A DNA stretch of 64,000 bases, taken from positions 7,626,064-7,690,063 of the forward strand of contig OW051468.1 in the NCBI GenBank assembly GCA_932521025.1, read 5' to 3'. Shown here one piece after another: positions 56,000 to 64,000 of the stretch. Position numbers and translations under genes: made by a program. The stretch's first letter is position 1, and every line of letters starts with the position of its first letter. The notes beneath the pieces were generated by a model, which had not been told where the DNA came from, did not search any database, and saw nothing but the letters and a program-made list of their open reading frames with translations. The stretch is from Oscheius onirici. Its lineage: Eukaryota > Nematoda > Chromadorea > Rhabditida > Rhabditidae.

Positions 56000-58900
56000 A
56001 GGGGACTTGTAGAGGTCGTGGCTGGCCTTGACTGGACCGGGGAGACGTCTCGACTGTCATGAAGAGTCCATGTGGTTCATCCCTCTCCGATCGGCTGCTG
56101 TCTCATTCGGGAACTTCAGAGACTTGCAGCAACTCAGTCGAATACTGCTCTTGGCGAGTGCGCTGACGTCACCGAATGTCTGCACTGATCCAGATAGAGG
56201 TCCGTCTTGTCGGCAGCTCCGTACATCTGTCGCCAATTCGCAAGGCAGGAGAGCAGTCCGTTCAGATTTGGGCCGTCAAGACTTGAGAGTGTCGCCCTGT
56301 TCGTCTCACCATGTACACAACGAAGAGAGCCAATCTTCGGGGGACCGTTGACTGAGAAAGTCGTGGGAGCATGCCTGCAAATAGTTTGTAAACTACTTTT
56401 CTTGCTCAGTATGACGAAACCAAGAATAGCAACTTTTTCTTCTCGTAAGGTAAAAGTTTTTAAAGACAAACCTCGGAGACTGTCAGCCGCTGCTCAATGA
56501 CAAAGAATCGCTGCAGTCCCGATTCTGATGTCCACTTCTCCTCATTCCTCTCCGCTGCCTCACTCGGGGACTTTAGAAACTTGCAGCAAAGTCGGTACTG
56601 CTCTTGACGACGGTGCTGATCATGGAGTTTCAGGATCATGGAGCGCGCGTCGTGAGTCAGAACAACCTGTAAACAGTTTGAATGATGTGACCAAATCAAG
56701 AAGAACAGCATTGTCCTCTCGTTTTTGTTAGTTAGATGTTTAAAAGATACAAACCTCGGAGACTGTCAGCCGTGTTGATGTTAAAGAAATTGCTGCAGTC
56801 TTGAACCGTCTTGATCCGTCGCTCATTGGATTTGTCGCCATTTCACATACGAAAGCTCCATCTCTCAACGAAACCGTCTTTGAAGTCGGGAGAATAGCGC
56901 GGATGTTCCAATTGACCGGCAGATTCAGTCACAAAAACAGAATCATCGCTCCGGGAGGCAGGCTTCTACACTGTCCTGTCGTTGAACGCGATTGAGAGAG
57001 ATCCTATCGATGCTTCTTGCCATTGATCCGACTGTCCAGATTCTTGCAAGGCAGAACGAGGAGGCGGTCGCTTTTTTTAGCGGCATCAGAGAACAGGCGA
57101 ATATGTTCTGTCTGTAAACCGTTTGTAAACTAACTTTCTTGCTCACAGTTTGACGAAATCAAAAAGAGCGACATATCCCTATCGTTTTCGTTGATTTTGT
57201 TTTTGTTGAAAAGTTTAAAAGATACAAACCTCGGAGCCTGCAGCTGCAGCTCAATGACTTCAAAGACTGCCGTACTCCCTATTCAGGTGTGCCATCTTCC
57301 GCGACATCATAGGAGAAAAGATCCGACTTCACACGAAATCCCCGAGAGTCCTGGCCAGGTCTTTGCCAGTGATCCAAGAGCTGCCGCTCATCGCCAGCTG
57401 CTTCGGCCTCAAAGGCAGAAAAGGCATCGAGAACTTGACTGCCAGCTCTTCCGCAGTAGAAAGTCCGTGAGAGGGAACTTATGGCTGTTTCTTGCCCATT
57501 ATCTGACTGTCCAGATTCTTGTAAGGCGGGACGCCACGACTCTCTTCCAATAGTATCAGAGACTTGGATTCGGTATCACGGAACGAAGAAAGGAGACTGC
57601 CTGGAATCAGTTTGTAAATAAAGTTTTTTGTTCAGTGAAATCAAGAAGAACAATTTGGCTCTCTTGCTTGTTTGGTTAAGGGAAAGTTTAAAAAGACAAA
57701 CCTCGGGGACTGTCAGCCACAGCGAATTCGCTTCAAGAAATTGCTGAAGTCCTCATCCTGGTGTGCCCGTCTTGTCGCCAGCACAACTATCACCACTTCG
57801 TAGAGAAGATAAGAGGCGGGTTCACACGAAACCTTCTTGGTCGACGTCAGAAGAATGGCGTGACTGAAGACGTGTCCAGCGTGATCCAGAGAAGAGAATG
57901 GCCGACAATAGACCAGATTACACAGGAACCAAAGATCCAGTCGGTGCCTGTCATTTACCTCATCAGAGTCGGCCAGCTGTCTTGAGAGGGAAGAGGCACG
58001 TCCAGCCTTTTGAAACTGGCGGAGGGGTACCTGTCGAAGAGAAGCCCATCAGAACTGAAGATCCGTCAACTCGGGAACGTGGCTGTCTTCTTCATCATGT
58101 TCCAGCTTGTATGAGACGCAAAGAGGGAAATCGCAAAGAAGAAGAAGGAATTCAGCTCTTCTATTCGGCCAGATCTCAGCCATCAGATCATATGAAGGAA
58201 CGCCGCATGGAAGAGGACGGACGAGTCTGTCTGGAATCAGTTTGTAAGTGAAGTTTCCTGCCCGCTTTTTGACGAGAACAGAAAGAAATTTTGTCTTCTT
58301 GTTTCTGTTAATCAGGCGAGTTTTAAAGACAAACCTGAGAGACTGTCCAATGAAAATGATGTCCAAGAGAGCCAGTATCGCGTGTTCAGCTTGAGTTGCC
58401 AACTCATCACATCTTTCGTGGCATCGAATGAGAACACAGCCACGTTCTGTCCAGATCCTGCCAATGATCTGAGGAATGTGATCGCACTTCGAATCGACTG
58501 CGGACTCGGCCACAGGAACAGAGCCTACTTCGAGAATGTCTTCTTCCGCATCAATTTCCAGCTGCCATCTTGTGAGAGAACTGCCCTACTAAACTCTTGC
58601 CATCGCGTTTAACTTCCTGTGTTCCTTCTTCACCGGAATGACCAGATCGTTGCCGAGATCCATGAAGTGAAAGGCTGACGTTCTTCGAGTCGTCCTGACT
58701 CTGCCACATAATCCATCGATTCGGGAACAAGACTGACATCTTCTTCATCACCATGTCCAGAAAGTACGTGAAACGTCTGGGATAGAAACGCCCAAGTGAG
58801 GAAGAATTGGGACACGACCGCTCAGCCATCAAGCCAGTTGAAGAGACCTCGATGACAAGAAAGGAACGACCATATCTGAAATCAGGTTGTAAATAAAGTG

Positions 58901-59620
58901 TCCTTATGAAAGTCAGTGAAAATATCTGTCTCATAGTCTCTTTCACTCAACTCACTCACATTCTACAGAAATCTGAAGACTTATCAAAAGATTCAGCACC
59001 TCGACAACAGTTTCTTCCGTATCTGATATCAGTTTGTCAATGAGGTTTCATGCTCACAGTTAGAGGAATATAGCCATTTGAAGGTTTTGTGAGGTACAAG
59101 TATAAAGAGACAAACCTCGGAGACTGCTGGCTGACTTTGGATTGCTGTTGACCAAGGCAAAAACGTCCAAATCGGGAGGCTACGCTAATCCAAACGCTGC
59201 AAGAGAGGTGTCGATTCGACCAGTTGTCTAGGCCATCAGAAGAGACGAGAGATGGTTTGAGGCACGGGAATGACGATCCAATGAAAATGAGATGTCCAAG
59301 AAGGCCAAGAAAGCCGGGTCCAGATTGAGGAATGCCAGTATTTTCGCCAACTCAAAACATCTTTTTCGGAGCCGAGTCCGAGACGTGTAGGAAGAAGTCG
59401 TCCAACTGCATCTGCTATACGATGATTCGGGATCGCGAATGTGTTCTTCGTCGCCAGAATGTCCAAAAAGTCGCCAAACTTCGAGACGTGAAAGAAAGTC
59501 GTTCGGCCATGTGGGATGAGAACGTCTAAGAGAAGAAGGCACGTGGCTCGACCAAGCTCACTCAACCACCAGACCAGATGATGGAACGCAGGGACAAAGG
59601 AAGGCAAGTCTGGAATGAGA
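56000..59620 (-). other. Second tandem exon/intron array (array B)
   Basis: Six to seven units of about 300-600 bp repeat. On the minus strand each unit ends CTGACAGTCTCCGAG|GTTTGT (donors near 56471, 56755, 57229, 57703, 58334, 59115). Each is entered by an acceptor such as AAACTGATTCCAG or TGTTTACAG after an AT-rich intron of about 90-125 nt. One exon (56472-56665) is fully open and protein-like (LKLHDQHRRQEQYRLCCKFL). The homologous exon just downstream is frameshifted, and others share only nucleotide similarity. Conserved splice sites without a conserved frame suggest a non-coding or degenerating exon array in the same orientation as array A. Confidence 0.45.
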
Positions 59621-59699
59621 TTGTAAATAAAGTGTCTTGCTCCTAGTGGAAGGGACTGAGGATCCCTGCTTTGACTCCAATTCTAGCTTAAACTTCGGT

Positions 59700-60345
59700 T
59701 ATTTTTCGACCATATACAAGTCTTTTGATCGTGCGTTTTTCAATTTTGGCCTTCAGCTGATATCCTTCCACGAGATCTTTGAACGTTTTATCTCGTCATT
59801 TGTACCGGATTTTGTGTCTCACCCTTGCCTGCATCGTGCATAGCATCAGCAGCACTCTTCTGCTATTTGTTTTGAGTATTTCGGTCTACTTCATGACTTT
59901 TCTCATCATTTGCAAAGAAAAACAGGCATCTTCCTGATTTACAACATTTTGTACGTGAAAACGCGGACAAACCGGATTTTCACTGGCAGCTTTCTTCCAG
60001 CTTCCTCCATTTTTTTTCTTCACGAATCGACATTTAGAAGTTCCCTAACAGGTAAACACGATTATGTATTGTTCTTTCACTTAATCTTCCTTGGTTTGTA
60101 CGATAATTTTCAGGAATTCGGACGGTGGATGGCTTCTTCAGCGATTCGGGAAGGACTTCGTCCGCTTTGGCCAGGTATGTTGAATTATTTGTCTCGTTGC
60201 TTCAAAAAAAAACGCTGTCTCATTGTTTTGATGACGAAATCTTGAAAACGAGTTTCTATTAACATTTTCAGGTCTTCAACGAAACTCGAAGGATTCTGGT
60301 TGAGCCCTTCTCGTCGTCATTCTTCTCCTTTTCAGGTATGTTTCT
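59700..60345 (+). other. Possible small spliced plus-strand transcript
   Basis: Good splice signals (donor at 60051, acceptor TTTTCAG at 60113, donor 60175, acceptor ATTTTCAG at about 60271, donor about 60338) delimit two short exons. Both are open in more than one frame (for example IRTVDGFFSDSGRTSSAL). No function is recognised and no start codon is clear. Confidence 0.25.
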
Positions 60346-60517
60346 CTTCTATTTACGTTTCTTTCTCTGGACTGCTGCAGCGCAGGACTTCTACTTTCTG
60401 CGTATTCCCTTTGCGCAATCATTTTTCAGGTCTTCTTCGTTATTTTCCCGCATTAGACTGCTTTTTTCGGGCCCGGGTCTACTTATTGTTAGTTACCTTC
60501 AGGCTTGTTGATTTTGC

Positions 60518-60940
60518 GGCGCTTTTCAGCGCTGACCACAGGGGCGCGCCGCGGTGCAGAGGATTTGGGCGGAATTTGAAAAACAAAGCAGGTTTTTGCA
60601 TTTTTAAGTGCTTTACACTCATTTTTTTCGACTTCTAGGTCGTTTTAATCGATTCAGCGTGAAAAAAATACCCTAGAAACGTCTAAATTTGAAGAGAAAA
60701 CACTTAGAAAGAGTCAAAATGAGTGAAAAACTGTTTTCTTCCACTTTTCCATGGTTTCTCTTCAAATTTAGACGTTTCTACGGTATTTTTTCCTGCTGAA
60801 TCGATTAAAACGACCTAAAAGTCGAAGAGTATAAAGCACTTAAAAATGCAAAAACCGGCTTTGTTTTTGAAATTCCGCCAAAATCCTCTGCACCGCGGCG
60901 CGCCTCTGAGGCCAGCGCTGAATCCTGCGGCGCGGCTCAA
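60518..60940. mobile_element. Palindromic MITE-like element, copy 2
   Basis: Arms of about 170 bp are inverted around 60725. The outer part carries GCGCGCCGCGGTGCAGAGGA. The inner part carries TTTTAATCGATTCAGC(A/G) and AATTTAGACGTTTCTA. The TAATCGATT(C/T)(A/G)GC and ACTCATTTTTTTCG motifs match the element at 27.85 kb. The flanks repeat GCGGCGC and CAGCGCTG. Confidence 0.75.
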
Positions 60941-61145
60941 GAAATCAACAAGCTTGGTTCCCTTGACTTATCACTTTGTTTGCTTGACTTGCACCTTTGC
61001 CGTTGCTCAATTCTTCGGATAGTACTCCAATCAACTCATAACTAAAGTCTGTTCAACAAAAAGAACGCAACAGTAACCCATAAGCTACCTAATTTGACTA
61101 ATCAATTCCCTTCTTGTGTTTTGCTGAATCTCTCATTTTGGGCAC

Positions 61146-61610
61146 TCAAATCGTAGAGACTAGGATAGCCTTATTCCTACTGTTGTTAGGAATAGCTATG
61201 GAGTTTTGAAAGTTTGAAATACTTACCAAAGGAAGATCTCGCGGCTTCGAAGCGTCCATTTCGGCAAAAGACGATGTGACTTCCGTCGTCGATTTTTCCA
61301 GCTGTCGCTGCCACCAGAACAGCTTCAGGCACGGGTAACGTCCGTCCTTCAGCTCGGCTTGTCGCTGATTCTCCAATCGACTGAAGAAGATGAGGAAAGA
61401 GGACATGAAGAGGACGTAGAAGCTGGCCAAGAGACGTCCGTAGATCCGACGATCCTCCATGATGAAAGACGAGTAGATGAGGCGAGTAGTTAGGGCGGTC
61501 TCGATCAGTTGCGTCACGTCCTGGACATGGGAACTGACATAGCTGCTACTGATGAGACGGGCCGGGGTGAGTAACGAAAATGTCCTGGAAATTTTCTTGT
61601 AAATGGACAT
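61146..61610 (-). CDS. Predicted single-helix membrane protein (unrecognised)
   Basis: Up to 154 aa start MSIYKKISRTFSLLTPARLI, a basic and hydroxylated N-terminus that could target mitochondria. SSYVSSHVQDVTQLIETALT and a transmembrane helix (LLASFYVLFMSSFLIFFS) follow, then a polar segment (LENQRQAELKDGRYPCLKLF). A donor at DLPL|gtaagt followed by a TAG-starting exon would end it at about 128 aa; unspliced it runs to 61146. An acceptor (TCTGCTTCAG) precedes the ATG by 10 nt. The start is 111 bp after the stop of the upstream minus-strand gene, suggesting a two-gene operon. Confidence 0.55.
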   Translation of the reverse strand: MSIYKKISRTFSLLTPARLISSSYVSSHVQDVTQLIETALTTRLIYSSFIMEDRRIYGRLLASFYVLFMSSFLIFFSRLENQRQAELKDGRYPCLKLFWWQRQLEKSTTEVTSSFAEMDASKPRDLPLVSISNFQNSIAIPNNSRNKAILVSTI

Positions 61611-61720
61611 ATTTTCTCTTCTGAAGCAGACTCTACCCTCCCGTTCGAAAAGTTTACCCCTTAAAAAAGCTAAAACTTACCAAGCGAGTGGTTAGTAGCC
61701 GAGTAATCCACCTTCCTGGG

Positions 61721-62709
61721 CTAGTGGCGACCTCTCCACAGGGCCGAGAGACGAGTCTGTGTTCGCTCTAGGCTCTTCGTCAGCTTGTCCAAATCGCCGG
61801 ACTCTACTGTCGCTCTGATCCGTGCCAATGTTGTGCTGAGACGACGGAGACTTCTCGTGTAGTCCAAAGTGGTCGTGTCTCCGAGGGGCGCATCTAGGAC
61901 TTCAAGCCGCATGGATTCCAAGGAAGATTGAAGGCTGGCTGCCCGGTAGATCAGATCATGACGCGTCAGAGGAGCAGGTAGCAGTCCGGGAGGAGGGGTC
62001 GCGACGTATGGAGCAGGCTGAGGCAGAACGCCGCCAAATCCTCGGGTCGTAGGTCTGGGACTATCCTGGGCCTCCTTGTTCTTCTTGGCCGTCTCTCGCC
62101 TGTTCTCGTCCAAGAGGTCAATGGCTGTCTTCCTTGAAGGAGGGGCTCCAATCGGCGGCATCGCAGCAGGTCTCTTTCTTGGAGTACTGGAAGTAGAAGG
62201 AGAAGGGCTCGAGGACGGAGAGCTGGGCTCAGGATCACGTCGTCGCATCAAGATCGGCGAACTTTCTGGACTGGGTGAGGCGTTCCTGTTTTGGGATGGA
62301 GTCAAAGAGGGCTCCTCAGACTGGGGTACAGGGCTCGAAGACGGAGAGCTTGGCTCCAAATCTCGTCTTCTTTTCGGCGAAGTAGATGTGCCCGGGCTGG
62401 ATGAGGCGTGCCTTTTTCTGGATGGAACAGGAGATGGCTCTTCAGATTGGAGAATGGGGCTGATGGACTTGGCATCGGACAGAGGCGGCAGTGGCGTCTC
62501 CTCTCGAGACTGCTCCCAATCGTCGTCATCCTCTGGCAGCGGCGGCAAATCGTCCAATTCGAGATCGTACTGAAAAGAAACAATAGAATTTCCCTTTTTC
62601 TTCCTGTTTATCTTCCACTTAAGTCTAGTTTTGAATGCTGGCTCTTGCCAACTCGATTACCTTGCTAACGACTAACTTTCTTGCAGTATTTACTTGAAAT
62701 TTGACTCAT
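61721..62709 (-). CDS. Pro/Ser-rich disordered protein with a helical C-terminus
   Basis: A first exon MSQISSKYCKK (62709-62677) joins in phase to YDLELDDLPPLPEDDDDWEQ at 62583. The protein then has repeated Ser-Pro-Glu segments (EEPSPVPSRKRHASSSPG, SEEPSLTPSQNRNASPSPES) with basic RKR/KRRR clusters. A Pro-rich middle (VLPQPAPYVATPPPGLLPAP) precedes a C-terminal region of amphipathic helices (LRRLSTTLARIRATVESGDL then DKLTKSLERTQTRLSALWRG). The ending RH* is at 61721. About 290 aa in all. The internal repeat of the PSPVPS/PSLTPS units suggests recent duplication. Nuclear localisation is plausible from the basic clusters. No family is recognised. Confidence 0.65.
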
Positions 62710-62724
62710 TTCGTATCTTTGCTC

Positions 62725-63085
62725 AAACTTCCAGTCTCAAAACTTCCAATTGTTGTCATTGTCAACGTGAAATCGCGTCAGTTTCGTATTTGCTTCGTCT
62801 ACATCGCCGCTTCTATTGGATTCTCCAGGTAAAACTTATTTAGTATTGTCCATATTCTTTGGGTAATTCAGTATTTTTCAGGCATCGGAACATCTGTGGG
62901 ACGTCGGCAGAAGCTTTCTGGTACTGTTGCAGGTAAACTTTACTTTGAATTTGTTCCAAAACAGCCATATTCTGGTTTTTTTTGTAATGATTGGTTTGCA
63001 GATTTCTTGGACCATCTTCATCGAGGACGATTCAACTGGATACGTCAGTGTTTCCTACGCCAGGGACAACACCAGTAAGTTCGGT
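62725..63085 (+). CDS. Partial, uncertain spliced gene
   Basis: Three small exons ending at about 62829, 62932 and 63073 are separated by introns of about 53-68 nt with clear GT...TTTTCAG/TTTGCAG borders. They are open in two frames, one giving HLWDVGRSFLVLLQISWTIF and IEDDSTGYVSVSYARDNT. No ATG is clear and the continuation past 63085 runs into a foldback repeat. It is divergent from the Pro/Ser-rich gene. No function is recognised. Confidence 0.3.
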
Positions 63086-63229
63086 TTCAATTCATTCTAG
63101 CTTCTGCGCTTTACTACCAACTTTTGCAAGTTTCCTTGTGTAATTTGAGTTCATTTCGTTATATTTTGCTCTCCTACATTCAAATTTCAACCTAATCCTA
63201 TGCTAGCTTCCTTCGATTCTCGAGCTAGT

Positions 63230-63960
63230 ACTGAAAATATTACGTGTGGAAAGAATAATGGCCCTCCTTCTAAAATTTTTGTTTTTAATCAAAATGCCAC
63301 CAAAACTTGGCTGAAAGGGGGCAGTACAAGGCCCAACTTCCCCACAAAAATTCAGCCAATTTGCATTTTCTATGGCGGAGCTAGGTCGATTTTCCAAAGT
63401 TTTTTTCACTTGGCCAAAAACACCATGTAAATTTTTATTCTTCCAATAGCATCGTACTGACTTGCTTTTACTCAAAAAGTGGTTTGCTCCTCGAAATGCG
63501 CGTCGGAAGTGGCGAAATTAGGGCGAAGAATGTCTCATGGAATGTTCCGGAAGCTTCTGGAATCCCAGTTTTTTTGCCTCTTTTCGGCACTTCCAAAACT
63601 GGGATTCCAGAAGCTTCTAGAACATTCCATGAGACATTCTTCTTCCACAGACCTAATTTCGCCACTGATATTGTACAGGGATATTGCCTCATATGTGATG
63701 CATCTAATAGGCCATAGGACATGTCGATACGTTATCCTCAAAAAAAAAAGTTATGAGTCCGACAGTGTCGCGAGGTCGGACCCCAAAAAGTGATAAAGTC
63801 GACCTTGCTCCGCCATAGAAAATGCAAATTGGCTGAAATTTTGTGGGGAAGTTGAGCCCTACACTGCCCCCTTTCAGCCAAGTTTTGGTGGCATTTTGAT
63901 TAAAAACAAAAATTTTAGAAGGGTGCCATTTATTCTTTCCACACGTAATACAATAGAATT
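63230..63960. mobile_element. Large nested foldback element at the right end
   Basis: Outer arms of about 155 bp (about 63238-63396 and 63803-63953) are inverted copies sharing TTTCTATGGCGGAGC, GGCTGAAAGGGGGCAGT and ACGTGTGGAAAGAATAA. Inside them a second inverted pair of about 70 bp (63505-63573 and 63590-63660) shares GGAATCCCAGTTTTTTTGCC-like and CCGGAAGCTTCTGG sequences. No transposase frame is present. Confidence 0.8.
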
Positions 63961-64000
63961 TCCGTTTTTTAAGCTTCCTCCTCTTTATCTTTCATTTAAA

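Noticed and set aside
1-64000. CRISPR arrays, bacterial operators, riboswitches or rho-independent terminators
   Set aside because: Intron-rich metazoan sequence; the repeats present are inverted or tandem but not regularly spaced with unique spacers.

Overview
The window looks like a compact animal nuclear genome, most likely a nematode or a close analogue. Protein-coding genes carry many introns of about 36-45 nt that run GT to TTTTCAG/TTTCCAG. Several genes begin directly at a polypyrimidine-AG, as trans-spliced mRNAs do. Same-strand genes are often only 100-170 bp apart, as in nematode operons. The PEPCK is closest, from memory, to nematode PCK, and the two-PDZ protein resembles a nematode-type family. 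The species cannot be named from the sequence alone.

Layout. 0.9-2.6 kb (+): an Rx/CEH-8-type homeobox gene. 2.9-14.4 kb (-): a run of FANCI, a BRD7/BRD9-type bromodomain protein and a small charged nuclear-type protein, with 111 and 162 bp gaps. A phospholipase-A2-like membrane protein gene (5.0-6.1 kb, +) is nested in a FANCI intron. 14.6-15.7 kb: a non-autonomous hAT-type element with an 8-bp target duplication, containing a second dispersed repeat. 15.8-16.8 kb (+): a strikingly shortened ribophorin I. 18.4-19.6 kb (+): a short DSL (Notch ligand-like) protein. 19.8-20.5 kb (-): a very small spliced neuropeptide precursor ending in KPRFG. 21.6-23.3 kb (+): La/SSB. 23.7-24.9 kb (+): an unrecognised gene bracketed by duplicated fragments of its neighbours. 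25.0-34.6 kb (-): TOPBP1, a UPF0598 protein, NDUFB10 and EXOSC3, with 102-170 bp gaps, then PSMD14/RPN11 (35.0-35.9 kb, -). 36.5-38.3 kb (-): a Wnt gene whose start codon overlaps that of a small divergent membrane-protein gene. 39.3-41.1 kb (-): a two-PDZ protein. 42.2-43.5 kb (+): a four-helix membrane protein. 44.9-48.1 kb (+): GTP-type PEPCK.

From about 48 to 61 kb no conserved protein gene was recognised. The stretch holds foldback repeats and two arrays of degenerate tandem exon/intron units on the minus strand. Their splice signals are conserved but no shared reading frame is, so this may be a large non-coding or decaying exon array. 61.1-62.7 kb (-) holds two more closely spaced genes (a Pro/Ser-rich protein and a one-helix membrane protein), and a long nested inverted repeat closes the window.

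The genes are mixed housekeeping (proteasome, exosome, complex I, La, PEPCK), DNA-damage (FANCI, TOPBP1), chromatin (BRD7/9) and signalling (Wnt, DSL, Rx, RFamide-like) functions. Operon-like spacing suggests co-transcription of DNA-repair genes with housekeeping genes. Short palindromic elements are abundant and nearly all lie in introns or intergenic DNA.
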